A stretch of DNA of 55,257 bases from Candidatus Methanodesulfokora washburnensis. GTDB taxonomy: Archaea; Korarchaeota; Korarchaeia; Korarchaeales; Korarchaeaceae. A model generated the notes under the pieces. That model worked only from the letters and a program-made list of their open reading frames with translations, did no database searches and was not told the DNA's origin. Position numbers and translations under genes: made by a program. Location of the stretch: positions 1-55,257 of the forward strand of contig NZ_RCOS01000076.1 in assembly GCF_003947435.1 (NCBI RefSeq). Direction: 5' to 3'. This document shows, one piece after another, positions 34,652 through 44,045 of the stretch (position 1 is its first letter; each line of letters begins with the position of its first letter).

Positions 34652-36063
34652 CTCCTGATCCTCAGGAGGACTGCTACAATGGCAAGAAAAGCAGATAGAG
34701 CAGATATAGCAGCTATATATCCCCATGGACTAGGGCTTTCAGTCTCAACTTTAGCTCTTTCTATATTCTTAAGCGAATCAAGGCTACTTAAAACAGAGGA
34801 TATCCTGTTGCTCAGTTCTGATGCTATTGAATATGCACTGTAATAATCCCCTGACTCAATCAGGGACCTAGCCTTTCTCAGCTCAGCCTCAGCTTCATCA
34901 AGCGTTCTGTTTATCTCTTCCATTGCTGAAACAGCAGTTTTATTCCAAGAAATGGTCGGATAAATTGATCTCAAGCTCTCCCTGCAGTAAGCAATTAGGC
35001 TCTCCGTCCTATTTACTTGGGCCTCAACTTTGTTCTTGACATTTAAGAGGTTTATCCTGTCGTAGATATCGGATATCAGCTTTTCCGCTCTTTCCACCAT
35101 AGAAATTACTTCCTCAGACAGCTCTATTGAGAGAGAGTAATTTCCGCTTGAGTATGCACTATTTGCCCTCTCCATCATAGCGGTTATGTTTGACATGATG
35201 CCCCATAGCTTCATCATCGTGCTGTTCAGAACTTTGTCATTTGAGATAATATTCTCCTTCTTCAGCTTCTCTGCCTCGTTCCAGATTGTATAAACTCTTG
35301 ATCTAGCTGCTATTATGCTGCTCTCTGCCTCTTTCTTTATTTCAGCTTTTCTAGCTGAGGATATATTTTTAAGCTCGTCTTTGGCAATATTAATTGAATT
35401 CAAGGTGGAGTTTAGGATGGAAATGGCTTTTTCAGCTAGATAGGATGCCTCTCCATAATTTCCTCTGTTGAGCTCGTTTTTAGATGATGAAATAAGCTCT
35501 CCTGCTGATGTTATATTCTCCCTTATCCCCGATATAATCAGGTCAATAGATGATGTATTTGCTCCTATTCCCTTGAGGAAATCCCTTTCCCTCTCTAGAA
35601 TGCTGAGGTTCATCGATGTATTGTAGAGGAGGGACTCAGCTCTCATTATCAATATGCTTGTGTCCCCATAGTACCCGATTACCTTTACCTTAATGTTCTG
35701 CTGATACCACTGCACCTGTCCTTCCGCTCTGTACTCCATCAAGATGTTTATCAAATATGTTCCAGAGGGAGCCTCCTTCGGGACAATTATCGTGTACTGG
35801 GCAATTCCCGTCTGCTGTCCTGCCCTCACAACTCCCACTTTATTCCCCTCAATGATCCAAAAATAGGTTCTGTTGGGCGTCGAGACCTCAAGCATCTCTA
35901 TGGAAACATTTGTGCTGAACGGATTATATGCTATTATATATAGGGATGCCTGAGAGCCAGCATAGATCTCCTGCGGGCATATTACATTCACTTGAAGGCC
36001 CTGAGTAGCCATGAGAGCTATTACAATCGGTAGAGCTAAGTTCTCCATTGAGGACAAATTCAT
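34648..36063 (-). CDS. Membrane-anchored surface protein with helical stalk
   Basis: This 471-residue protein has an N-terminal signal segment (about 6-25), a beta-sandwich domain of CARDB/COG1470 type to about residue 125 (STPNRTYFWIIEGN; APSGTYLINILMEYRAEG), about 290 residues of continuous helical repeat rich in Ser, Asn, Glu and Leu with many N-glycosylation sequons, and a C-terminal membrane helix followed by RIRR. It is an outward-facing stalk protein anchored at the C-terminus. The last base of its stop codon lies within the start of the methyltransferase gene. Start at the ATG at 36063 or 36048. Confidence 0.8.
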   Translation of the reverse strand: MNLSSMENLALPIVIALMATQGLQVNVICPQEIYAGSQASLYIIAYNPFSTNVSIEMLEVSTPNRTYFWIIEGNKVGVVRAGQQTGIAQYTIIVPKEAPSGTYLINILMEYRAEGQVQWYQQNIKVKVIGYYGDTSILIMRAESLLYNTSMNLSILERERDFLKGIGANTSSIDLIISGIRENITSAGELISSSKNELNRGNYGEASYLAEKAISILNSTLNSINIAKDELKNISSARKAEIKKEAESSIIAARSRVYTIWNEAEKLKKENIISNDKVLNSTMMKLWGIMSNITAMMERANSAYSSGNYSLSIELSEEVISMVERAEKLISDIYDRINLLNVKNKVEAQVNRTESLIAYCRESLRSIYPTISWNKTAVSAMEEINRTLDEAEAELRKARSLIESGDYYSAYSIASELSNRISSVLSSLDSLKNIERAKVETESPSPWGYIAAISALSAFLAIVAVLLRIRR

Positions 36064-36161
36064 AAATAACCTTTTAGTAGTTTGCTCGACAAAAGCTCAA
36101 CAGATAATAGCTTAGAGACTAACATTAGAAAGAGATATATTCCTCAGGGCTTTCTCTTCTT

Positions 36162-36311
36162 ATGCTAGTCACATGCCCCAACTGTGGCTTCAGATTTGAT
36201 GTATCCTACAGCAGGATGAAATCCTGTTCAGGTTGTCCTGTTCTATCAAATAACCTGTCATGTAACCTGATAAAATGTCCTAGATGCGGGCATGAGTTTT
36301 CCAAATACTGA
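36162..36311 (+). CDS. 49-aa double zinc-ribbon-like protein
   Basis: The ATG at 36162 gives 49 residues with seven Cys and one His: CPNC near the start, CSGC in the middle, a lone Cys, then CPRCGHEF at the end, two zinc sites in a very small protein. A TATA-like gatatatt (36133-36140) lies about 22-28 bases upstream, so it is probably leaderless. It ends six bases before the convergent stop of the FtsZ-like gene. Function unknown. Confidence 0.7.
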   Translation: MLVTCPNCGFRFDVSYSRMKSCSGCPVLSNNLSCNLIKCPRCGHEFSKY

Positions 36312-36317
36312 ACTGCA

Positions 36318-37499
36318 TTAAGCAGTCTTCTTGATCTTCTCCTTTCTCTCAGCTATTTTCTTAGCATGATCCTCCAGCTTCCTCAGATATCCCTCGAATT
36401 CCTCTCTTGGAGTATTTTCCTTTGTCTTAAGATCCTCCTCAAACAGGTCATAGTAAACAGAAGCCTGTTCTGCTAGCTCCTTTATTCTCGGTACCTCCGG
36501 CTCTATCAGAAGTATCGTTATCTCGACATACTTCGAGTCAGGAGGAGTTATGGCAATTCCCTCCCTTACATCAACTCCTGCTATTCTCTCAGCCAGTAAG
36601 CTCTTAGCACTGAATATGTTATCCGTCTTCATGAGATCTTCCGGTCCCCTTACAACAAAAGCAGCTTTTAGGGCTGTTTTTGGATCTACATCAACGAACT
36701 TTCCCTCCTCCAAGGCTATCTCCACTAGAAACTCTAAACTTCCCCCTAGAACATCGACTCTTGTCCTGAAATAGCAGGGAACAACGTAAGATGCCTCAAA
36801 CATGCTCAGAACATTCTTGAGATCTTGAGAGTCAAATGTGGTCTTAAACCCACCCTTCATCGGGGTCTCGGAGGCAGCAGAGATAACCCTTATGGCTTCA
36901 GCTATGCTGTGATTTATCCTGTCCAGCAGCTCAACATCGCTTATCTCAGGATTCTCCTTCACTATCTTCTCCCTCATATAGCCGTTGTCGAAGAGTATTA
37001 TTGAGTCCACCTTGTCCAGAAGGTTTGCCAAGCCTATTGCAGAGTTATAGCTGAACCTCATTGTCTCCATCGGGTATCTGAATGGAAGCACCATAGCAGC
37101 TATAACAGGCTGAACAACCCTGCCATCGGAGGAGAGAAGCTCCTTTGCATAGGAGGCGACAACAGGTATGGATCCACTCCCAGTTCCTCCTCCAGAAGAG
37201 CTTGTCAGAAGCAAGACTTGGCTGTTCTTTATTCCCTGCTCCTCTATTGTCTTGATAACCAAGCTTTTCCACTTCTCCGAGCTTATAGAATCCCTCGCAT
37301 CTCTCCATTTAGATCCAACTCCAGCCCCTCCAAAATCCCCAAACACATAAAACCTGTCCTTCAAGAAGCTGAGCTTTGCCTTATCAGCTTCAGCTGTATT
37401 GAAGACAACAGCTCCGACAAAGTCATCCCTCATAGCACTGTATGTGGAGTCCATTATATTTCCTCCAGCCCCGCCCAGGCCTATTCCAAACCACTTCAT
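36318..37499 (-). CDS. Divergent FtsZ/tubulin-superfamily GTPase
   Basis: From the ATG at 37499 (GGTGAG just upstream) the 393-residue product has the T1 loop GLGGAGGN (7-14), the tubulin signature GGGTGSG (103-109), a DNGYM region (about 171) and the T7 loop TFDSQDLKNV (221-230). The two catalytic Asp of FtsZ T7 (NxDxxD) are kept at 223 and 226, but the leading Asn is Thr. The C-terminal third is Glu/Lys-rich helix without the usual FtsZ tail. GTPase and polymer formation are plausible. It belongs outside canonical FtsZ; a CetZ-like or other archaeal branch cannot be told without a tree. Confidence 0.82.
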   Translation of the reverse strand: MKWFGIGLGGAGGNIMDSTYSAMRDDFVGAVVFNTAEADKAKLSFLKDRFYVFGDFGGAGVGSKWRDARDSISSEKWKSLVIKTIEEQGIKNSQVLLLTSSSGGGTGSGSIPVVASYAKELLSSDGRVVQPVIAAMVLPFRYPMETMRFSYNSAIGLANLLDKVDSIILFDNGYMREKIVKENPEISDVELLDRINHSIAEAIRVISAASETPMKGGFKTTFDSQDLKNVLSMFEASYVVPCYFRTRVDVLGGSLEFLVEIALEEGKFVDVDPKTALKAAFVVRGPEDLMKTDNIFSAKSLLAERIAGVDVREGIAITPPDSKYVEITILLIEPEVPRIKELAEQASVYYDLFEEDLKTKENTPREEFEGYLRKLEDHAKKIAERKEKIKKTA

Positions 37500-37596
37500 C
37501 CCCTCACCCTTACCATAAATCAATGAGAGGAAAAATTTAAAGATAAGCTTTCAGAATCAATCACAAAGTTAAAATAAGATTCGCTCTAGATAGCGT

Positions 37597-38661
37597 ATGT
37601 ACACACTATCAAACTTGGATCTATTAAAGGAGTTATCCGAGAAATTCGGTCCATCTGGATTCGAGGATGAGGTTCTTTTAACTGTAAAAAACAATGCCAG
37701 CTTTGCGGATGAGATAAAAATGGACAAATTGGGCTCCTTGGTTATAGTGAAAAGGGGGAGAAGTGAGAGACCTAGGATACTGATAGCAGGGCATGCGGAT
37801 GAGATAGGATTTGTGATATCCAGCATAACGAAGGAGGGATTTCTCACATTCAGGACCATAGGTGGATGGGCTGATCAAGTTCTCCTAGCACAGAGAGTGA
37901 TGATAAGGACGAAGAAGGGCTATATCCATGGGGTTATAGCTTCAAAACCTCCCCATCTCCTCAGCCCTGAGGAGAGAAACAAGCTGATAACAAAGGATAA
38001 GATGTATATAGATATAGGTGCCACTAGCAAGGAGGAAGCTGAGTCCATGGGAGTGAGGATAGGAGATCCAGCTGCTCCTTGGTCCCCTTTCACCCTTAAC
38101 GGAAAAATAGCATTCGGAAAGGCATTCGATGATAGAGCTGGTCTTTTCGCAGTTTTGGAAACTATGAGAAATATATCTGACTTTCCGGGAACAATATATG
38201 GGGTTGCAACAGTTCAGGAAGAAGTTGGCCTAAGGGGAGCTCAGACCTCAGCCTTTGTAGTTGAACCGGATGTGGCAATAGCTGTTGACGTTGATATAGC
38301 CGGAGATGTGCCCGGAATACAGCCCTCTGAGGCTGTTTCAGCAATAGGAAAAGGACCCTCGATAATAACATTTGACATGAGCATGATACCAAATCAAAGG
38401 CTTAAGGAGCTGGCTATAGAGGTAGCTGAATCTCTTGGGATAAAATATCAGCTCTCCACAGTATCAGGAGGCACGGATGCTGGAAGATTTCATCTGTACA
38501 AAGCTGGGTGTCCAAGCCTCGTGATAGGGATACCGACAAGACATATACACTCGCACACATCGGTAATGAGCCTTGATGATCTGGAGAACACGATCAGGCT
38601 TCTCATGGGGCTAGTGATGAGGCTTGATGAGAGGACAGTTGAGGGACTTACCAAGATCTGA
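37597..38661 (+). CDS. M42 family aminopeptidase
   Basis: The 354-residue product is an M42 glutamyl aminopeptidase/endoglucanase-M type enzyme. Metal ligands His66 and Asp68 are in AGHADEIGF, Asp179 in FDDRAG, catalytic Glu208 with Glu209 in QEEVGLRGA, Asp231 in VDVD, and a final His in RHIHSH. M42 enzymes form dodecameric tetrahedra that clear peptides in the cytosol. It ends inside the nreA start region (35-base overlap), so the two are coupled. Confidence 0.9.
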   Translation: MYTLSNLDLLKELSEKFGPSGFEDEVLLTVKNNASFADEIKMDKLGSLVIVKRGRSERPRILIAGHADEIGFVISSITKEGFLTFRTIGGWADQVLLAQRVMIRTKKGYIHGVIASKPPHLLSPEERNKLITKDKMYIDIGATSKEEAESMGVRIGDPAAPWSPFTLNGKIAFGKAFDDRAGLFAVLETMRNISDFPGTIYGVATVQEEVGLRGAQTSAFVVEPDVAIAVDVDIAGDVPGIQPSEAVSAIGKGPSIITFDMSMIPNQRLKELAIEVAESLGIKYQLSTVSGGTDAGRFHLYKAGCPSLVIGIPTRHIHSHTSVMSLDDLENTIRLLMGLVMRLDERTVEGLTKI

Positions 38662-39805
38662 GTGTGTAATCTGTAAGGGATATAAGAGGCTTTGCGGGCT
38701 TGATAGATGCCCCATAATCTCAGATATAATGGAGAGATTTGGGACAAAGGCGGAGAAAAGCTTTCTCGGTGCAACACCGCCGTTTGTTTTAGTTGGCGAG
38801 TACAACTATCCCAATGTGAGAGTTGGACCAGCTGTTGCTGGAGACCCAGAGCTTGCTGTGAAAGCAGAGGATCACAGATTTCTCCTAGAGAGAAATCTGC
38901 TTGAAATAGCTAGAATAAGGACATCTCACATAATAGCCAAGCTGAGCAGGGAAAGGGATCTGGAGGAGATCAGGCTTTCATCTATGAGCGAGAGACCTGT
39001 GCAGCTGGAGGTTGAGATAGAGAAACTTAGGAGAAAATCCTTCTTTGACAGCATAGTCCCGCCTGTAGGTCCTGTTGCTGATGCAAAATCGGTGAAGCTA
39101 TCGGAGGAGCCGAAGGTTCCATCAAAAATAGAGAAGGTGGTTTATGACACGGATCTGAGGGCAGTTGATGCTGTCAAAGAGCTTTATCTCTCAGGAATAG
39201 ACGTATATCATTCAACAAGGCTTCTAAGCTTGGGCATGCTGGGAACAAGGGAAAGAAGGAGGCTTGTTCCAACTAGGTGGAGCATAACAGCTGTCGACTC
39301 AATGCTGGGGGATTTCCTGAAGAGAAAAGTACTTGAGCTTCCTGAATACTCAGGAGATATACTACTATACAAATATGAATTCAACGACAACAGATACATG
39401 GTGCTCCTGCTTCCAGGTGTGTATCAGCTTAAGATAGCCGAAGTATGGCTTCCCAGAGGCCTCTGGACATCAGATAAAGAAGAGGTAATCACGAACTATG
39501 AGAATCCAGTCAGGGGATTTGAGCTAATGGATGGGGGTCATTATGCCATGAGGCTTCCTGTTCTCGAGCATCTAATCAGAATGAGGAGACAGGCGACATG
39601 CATTGCCATAAGGGAAATTGGTCCCGGCTACTTCATACCTGTCGGTAACTGGCAGATAAGGGAGTCGTTGAGAAAAGCATTTTTATCAGAGCCGGAGAGA
39701 TACGATAGCCTGAGAGAAGCTTTAAGCTCTATCCTATCCGGGTTGAGATCAAGAATAAGGATAGAGATCCCAAGAGGAATTGGAAGACTTGATGAGTTTC
39801 TTTAA
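38627..39805 (+). CDS. nreA: NreA-type archaeal DNA repair protein
   Basis: From the ATG at 38627 the 392-residue product starts with the Nre N-terminal zinc-finger-like CVICKGYKRLCGLDRCPI (about 13-30). It continues with GATPPFVLVGEYNYPNVRVGP, RLLSLGMLGTRERRRLVPTRWSITAVD and MDGGHYAMRLPV. NreA works with PCNA in archaeal DNA damage tolerance. The extreme C-terminus (RLDEFL) resembles a PIP box but lacks its Gln. Start overlaps the M42 peptidase end; it converges two bases from phoU. Confidence 0.88.
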   Translation: MRGQLRDLPRSECVICKGYKRLCGLDRCPIISDIMERFGTKAEKSFLGATPPFVLVGEYNYPNVRVGPAVAGDPELAVKAEDHRFLLERNLLEIARIRTSHIIAKLSRERDLEEIRLSSMSERPVQLEVEIEKLRRKSFFDSIVPPVGPVADAKSVKLSEEPKVPSKIEKVVYDTDLRAVDAVKELYLSGIDVYHSTRLLSLGMLGTRERRRLVPTRWSITAVDSMLGDFLKRKVLELPEYSGDILLYKYEFNDNRYMVLLLPGVYQLKIAEVWLPRGLWTSDKEEVITNYENPVRGFELMDGGHYAMRLPVLEHLIRMRRQATCIAIREIGPGYFIPVGNWQIRESLRKAFLSEPERYDSLREALSSILSGLRSRIRIEIPRGIGRLDEFL

Positions 39806-39806
39806 T

Positions 39807-40433
39807 CTATTTCAGGGTTCCATATTCCCCTGTTTTCATGTAAATAGTCTTATCAGCTATTTGAACAGCATGATCGGCCATTCTCTCCAGATATCTCAAT
39901 ATCAGAGTGACGGCAAGAGCGCATTTAGTTGACTCCTCTCCGGAAATAGCCTTTCTCAAGTAGGAGGAGTATATCTCATCCACATCATTGTCCATCTTGG
40001 CTACTTCTTTTGCAATATCCTCGTTAACCTCCTCAAAGGATCTGAACGCTTTCTCCATCATCTCTCTTGTTATTTTCCATGCTTTTTCAACAGGCTCCCT
40101 GCTGCAGTTAAGCTCCCCGAAATCCCTCAAGACCTCAACTATGTCCTTTGCATACCTGCCGAACCTCATAAAGCCATATGAGATCTCCATGCAGGATCTT
40201 ATCCTCCTCAGATCCGAGGCAACTGGTTGATATCTGACGATTAGCTCAAACGTTCTGTCGGCAATCTCGTTGTGGACTCTCTCCAGCTCCCTGCTCATCT
40301 CCATGACATCATCCACTCTTGGATTATTCTCCAGATATGATTTTACTGCTAGATCTATTGTTAGGATTACTGTTGAGAAGGATTTTCTCAATCTCTCCAT
40401 CAGATCCTCAATTCCCTCCTCAATGAACATCAT
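39807..40433 (-). CDS. phoU: Phosphate uptake regulator PhoU
   Basis: This 208-residue helical protein is made of two three-helix PhoU repeats with family segments (VDDVMEMSRELERVHNEIADRT; YQPVASDLRRIRSCMEISYGFMRFGRYAKDI; DNDVDEIYSSYLRK; LILRYLERMADHAVQIAD) carrying the acidic metal-binding ExxD-type residues. It dampens phosphate uptake through PstB. Last gene of pstSCAB-phoU; it starts inside the stop of pstB (four-base overlap at 40430-40433). Confidence 0.92.
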   Translation of the reverse strand: MMFIEEGIEDLMERLRKSFSTVILTIDLAVKSYLENNPRVDDVMEMSRELERVHNEIADRTFELIVRYQPVASDLRRIRSCMEISYGFMRFGRYAKDIVEVLRDFGELNCSREPVEKAWKITREMMEKAFRSFEEVNEDIAKEVAKMDNDVDEIYSSYLRKAISGEESTKCALAVTLILRYLERMADHAVQIADKTIYMKTGEYGTLK

Positions 40434-41194
40434 GCCACCTCCCTGAGCATCTCAAACCTCCCTGTTATGAAGCTCTCCGTTAGCTTGTTCCTAGGATTCT
40501 TCAAAAGCTCAGCAGTGCTGTTGAACTCAAGTATTCTGCCCTCATAAATGAAGGCAGCATAATCGGATACTCTAGCTGCTTGTCTTACATTATGGGTCAC
40601 AATGACCACTGTGTAATTTTTGCTCAGCTTCCTTATAAGCTCTTCCAGTTTGCTGGTAGCTATTGGATCCAATGCACTTGTGGGCTCGTCCATCAGTATA
40701 ACCTCAGGCTCAACAGCCAGAGCTCTTGCTATGCACAATCTCTGTTGCTGTCCTCCGCTCAGCGCAGTTCCCGGTTTATCTAGCTCATCTTTAACCTCAT
40801 CCCAAAGGGCAGCGGCCTCAAGAGCCTCTCTAACTTTCCTCCTTATGAGCTCCTTATCCTTGATCCCCGAGAGCTTGAGGCCTATTGCCACGTTCTCAAA
40901 TATGCTCATGTTTGGGAACGGATTTGGCTTCTGGAATATCATGCCTATCCTCCTCCTCACTACAGATGCAGGCATCTTGTAGACATCCTCCCCATCTAGG
41001 AGAACTGTCCCGGATACCCTAGCTCCTCTCACCTCCTCATGCATCCTGTTTATCACCCTGAGAAGTGTTGTTTTTCCGCATCCGCTCGGTCCCATCACAG
41101 CAGTTACCTTTCCCTCCTCTATCCCTAGGTTCACATCGTACAGAATTTGCTTCCTCCCTATCCAAGCATTCACATTCTCCAACCTCAGCTTCAT
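40430..41194 (-). CDS. pstB: Phosphate ABC transporter ATPase PstB
   Basis: From the ATG at 41194 the 254-residue product shows the PstB pattern: Walker A GPSGCGKTT, Q-loop FQKPNPFP, signature LSGGQQQRLCIARA, Walker B VILMDEPTSALDP and H-loop VTHNVRQA. The frame is open further upstream (41284), but that part lies in pstA. The 41194 start makes an ATGA overlap with the pstA stop (41191-41194), as elsewhere in this operon. Confidence 0.95.
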   Translation of the reverse strand: MKLRLENVNAWIGRKQILYDVNLGIEEGKVTAVMGPSGCGKTTLLRVINRMHEEVRGARVSGTVLLDGEDVYKMPASVVRRRIGMIFQKPNPFPNMSIFENVAIGLKLSGIKDKELIRRKVREALEAAALWDEVKDELDKPGTALSGGQQQRLCIARALAVEPEVILMDEPTSALDPIATSKLEELIRKLSKNYTVVIVTHNVRQAARVSDYAAFIYEGRILEFNSTAELLKNPRNKLTESFITGRFEMLREVA

Positions 41195-41988
41195 CTTGAT
41201 CGCCTCGCAAAAGCGGACATAAAAGCAGTTATAAGGAGAAGAAGTAGGGCTGTGCCCCAAGCAATACCCCTCCAATCCTCCCAAGGTGAGGCTCCATATG
41301 TGTAGACAACAAGAGACATTGAGGAGGCAGGTTGGAGGAGGTTAAGCCCAGAGTAGAACTGGCTTCCAAATGCGGTGAAAAGAAGAGGGGCAGCTTCTCC
41401 CAATGCCCTAGCTGTCGAGAGAAGGAGACCTGATTTTATCCCCTCTTCAGCAGCCCTGAGGTTTATGTGCAGCACTGCCTTCCACTTAGGTATCCCCAGG
41501 GCAGCAGCTGCCTCTCTTACCTCATTTGGAACCTCCTTCAACGCTTCCTCTGTTGATCTAGCAATTATTGGCATCATTATAAGGGAAAGAGCAACTCCTC
41601 CAGCTAAAGCCGAGAAACCAATGAACCTCACGAGGATCAAATACACGACAAGGCCGAGTATTATGGTGGGAACTCCTGCCATCACATCGGTGAATAACTC
41701 AAATATATGGGCTTTTTGCGAGTACTCAGCCATGTATATGCCTGAGAGCACTCCAATTGATATCCCTAGAGCAGATGCAACCACCATCATCATGAACGTC
41801 CCTATAATCGCATTTCCTATTCCTCCCCCCTGTCCGGGAGGTGCTGGCTCATTTATCAGAAATGGTAGAGATATCCTCCAGGCTCCCTTGGCAAAGGTAA
41901 CAGCTATTATGCTCAATATAGGAAGTACAGCCAATATCATCGCTATAAAAGATGCAGATGCCGCTATTCTATCCTTAAGCTCTCGCAT
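41191..41988 (-). CDS. pstA: Phosphate ABC transporter permease PstA
   Basis: This 265-residue membrane protein has six helices. The permease coupling loop EALKEVPNEVREAAAALGIPKWKAVLHINLRAAEEGI and the following LLSTARALGEAAPLLFTAFG match PstA. It pairs with PstC to form the phosphate channel. Overlaps pstC by 14 bases (41975-41988) and pstB by four. Confidence 0.93.
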   Translation of the reverse strand: MRELKDRIAASASFIAMILAVLPILSIIAVTFAKGAWRISLPFLINEPAPPGQGGGIGNAIIGTFMMMVVASALGISIGVLSGIYMAEYSQKAHIFELFTDVMAGVPTIILGLVVYLILVRFIGFSALAGGVALSLIMMPIIARSTEEALKEVPNEVREAAAALGIPKWKAVLHINLRAAEEGIKSGLLLSTARALGEAAPLLFTAFGSQFYSGLNLLQPASSMSLVVYTYGASPWEDWRGIAWGTALLLLLITAFMSAFARRSR

Positions 41989-42865
41989 AAAATCCCCTCC
42001 TCATAAAAATAGCTGTGATATTCACCAAAAGGGATATGAGCAGAAGAATCAAGCCTAGCTCCATTAAGGATGAGATATAGAGAGAGGAGGTTGCCTCAAG
42101 AAACTCTGATGCTATCACGCTTGTTATTGTGCATCCAGGCTGAAAGAGGCTTTTCGGCATGTCATGGGAGTTTCCTATCACCATGGTCACTGCCATGGTC
42201 TCCCCCAATGCCCTAGCAGTTGCCAGCAGGATAGAGGAGATTATGTAGCTGGATGCATAGGGAAGCGTGATAATCCTCAAGGTCTCCCATCTGGTTGCTC
42301 CAAGAGCTCTGGCTCCCTCTTTAAGCTCGACTGGCACCATCTCAATCGCAGAAGATGAGAGGGAGGCTATTGTTGGGATTATCATCATTGATAGAATGAG
42401 GGAAGCTGTCATGATGCTTATCCCCCTGACAGGTCCTCCGAAAATCGGGATAAAATAGAGATGGGAGGATATGAGTGAATACACATTCTCCAGCAATGGG
42501 GAGAGAAACAGAAGGCCGAAGAGCCCTATGACAACGCTTGGAACAGCGGCAAGGGAGTCTATAAGAGGAGCTATTATTCTTCTCACCCAGTATGGTGAGT
42601 AGCCTCCTGAGATGTAGACAGCTGTCCCTATTCCTATTGCTGATGCGATAAGCACGGATATTGCTGTTGTGATAGCAGTTCCAGCTATTGCAGGAAGAGC
42701 CCCGAACCTCCCTTCAACTGGATCCCAATCAGCTGATATGAGGAAGCTGAATCCAAACTTAGATATGGACTCATTTGATGCAAGCAAGAGAGATGAGAAA
42801 GTCGTAAAAATGAAGAGAAGGATGAAGATAGAGGAGAACAGTGATATTAATTTTACGGGATCCAT
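41975..42865 (-). CDS. pstC: Phosphate ABC transporter permease PstC
   Basis: This 296-residue membrane protein carries the N-terminal PstC region (FGFSFLISADWDPVEGRFGALP), six or so helices, and the coupling loop SSAIEMVPVELKEGARALGATRWETLRIITLPYASSYI with RALGETMAVTMVIGNS. It is the second permease subunit. Overlaps pstS by 13 bases and pstA by 14, so all five genes form one operon. Confidence 0.93.
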   Translation of the reverse strand: MDPVKLISLFSSIFILLFIFTTFSSLLLASNESISKFGFSFLISADWDPVEGRFGALPAIAGTAITTAISVLIASAIGIGTAVYISGGYSPYWVRRIIAPLIDSLAAVPSVVIGLFGLLFLSPLLENVYSLISSHLYFIPIFGGPVRGISIMTASLILSMMIIPTIASLSSSAIEMVPVELKEGARALGATRWETLRIITLPYASSYIISSILLATARALGETMAVTMVIGNSHDMPKSLFQPGCTITSVIASEFLEATSSLYISSLMELGLILLLISLLVNITAIFMRRGFYARA

Positions 42866-43890
42866 TCTATCCCTTCCAAAAGCCTCTCATCGATCTCAAC
42901 AACTTCATTCGGAAGAGGAACATATCCCAGCGGTGTGGCATATGCCTGTCCATATTTAAGTGCCCACTTTAGAAAGTCCAATATAGCCTTACCGGTATCT
43001 CCTTTCAATTTCTTTGGTATCACTATGTATGTGTTTGAGACAATTGGATATGCTTTTGCATCCGCTGAGTTCAGCATTGGGGCTCTTGGATCAGCTTTGA
43101 GCTTCTCCAAGAAGGATGCAACGGCAGCTTTCACAGTGGTCTCATTTGCTTTCACAAAGTTTCCGGCTTTGTTCCTTATTATAGCTGATTTAATCCCTGC
43201 TTGAACTGCATAGGTGTACTCCACATATCCTATTGATCCCGGGGTCTGTTTTATCGTGGCAGCTACACCTTCATTTCCCTTTCCCCCAATTCCAACAGGC
43301 CATTGAACAACAAGGCCTCTGCCAACAGTTTTATTCCACTCTTCAGAAATTATAGAAAGGTATGATGTAAAGATATAAGTAGTTCCGCTTCCGTCGGACC
43401 TGTGCACCACTGTTATATCCCCGCTCAATCCAGGATTAAGCTTTGCTATCCTGGGATCATCCCATCTCTTTATCTTTCCAAGGAATATGTCCGCTATAAT
43501 ATCTGGGGTTAGCTTCAGCTCATCACATGGAAGGTTGTAAGCCAAGACAACAGCTCCTGTGACCGATGGAATAACAACATAGCGTTCATCATAGAGAGGC
43601 ATGTCAGATGCAGCGAAATCTATACTACTCTCGTTTAAAAGCCTTATTCCAGCCCCACTTCCCACAGATTGATAGTCTATTATAACATTAGGGTTTATCT
43701 TAGAGTACTCCTTTATCCATGTCAAGTAGAGAGGGTAGGGAAAAGATGCACCAGCCCATTTAACACGAACGACTTTTGGTGTTGTCTGTTTGCTCCCTGA
43801 TATTGGTGAGAACATCAGCAGTACTAGGGCTACTACCACCACTAGTACTATTACTCCTGCAACTACTTTGGATATTCCAGGTCTCATCAT
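42853..43890 (-). CDS. pstS: Phosphate-binding protein PstS
   Basis: This 345-residue protein has an N-terminal membrane anchor (about 7-27), then the PstS fold: WAGASFPYPLYLTWIKEY, VIDYQSVGSGAGIRLL, DFAASDMPL, VVHRSDGSGTTYIFTSYLS and PGSIGYVEYTYAVQ. The SGTT loop binds phosphate. It captures phosphate outside the membrane for PstCA-PstB. A ribosome site GAGGTGGC precedes the ATGs at 43890/43887. Confidence 0.93.
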   Translation of the reverse strand: MMRPGISKVVAGVIVLVVVVALVLLMFSPISGSKQTTPKVVRVKWAGASFPYPLYLTWIKEYSKINPNVIIDYQSVGSGAGIRLLNESSIDFAASDMPLYDERYVVIPSVTGAVVLAYNLPCDELKLTPDIIADIFLGKIKRWDDPRIAKLNPGLSGDITVVHRSDGSGTTYIFTSYLSIISEEWNKTVGRGLVVQWPVGIGGKGNEGVAATIKQTPGSIGYVEYTYAVQAGIKSAIIRNKAGNFVKANETTVKAAVASFLEKLKADPRAPMLNSADAKAYPIVSNTYIVIPKKLKGDTGKAILDFLKWALKYGQAYATPLGYVPLPNEVVEIDERLLEGIEWIP

Positions 43891-44045
43891 GCCACCTCTT
43901 GGTTAATAATATCAACGCTGGTATATAACCATTATCTACATTCTATATTGACCCTAAATTTTCTATATAGATAGGTAAAATAGATTTCCACTCCGTGGGT
44001 GATTTTTCAGAATTTCTTGACTTTTAAATAAGCTGAATTTCTGAA
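43891..44045 (-). promoter_or_regulatory. Promoter region of the pst operon
   Basis: On the minus strand a TATA-like GGTTATATACC lies at about 43920-43931, some 30-40 bases upstream of the pstS start. Further upstream the motif ATATAGAA/ATATAGAA-like occurs twice about 20 bases apart (43940-43975), which could be a regulator site for phosphate control. No known archaeal PHO consensus was assumed; this is a position-based call. Confidence 0.4.

Noticed and set aside
34076-34726. Nicotianamine synthase for the methyltransferase-like protein
   Set aside because: The sequence shows general class I methyltransferase motifs, and the N-terminal part that suggested otherwise is the upstream gene in another frame.
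41195-41284. Longer PstB from 41284
   Set aside because: The extra 30 residues are pstA coding sequence in another frame and do not resemble PstB; the ATGA overlap at 41191-41194 is the pattern used in this operon.
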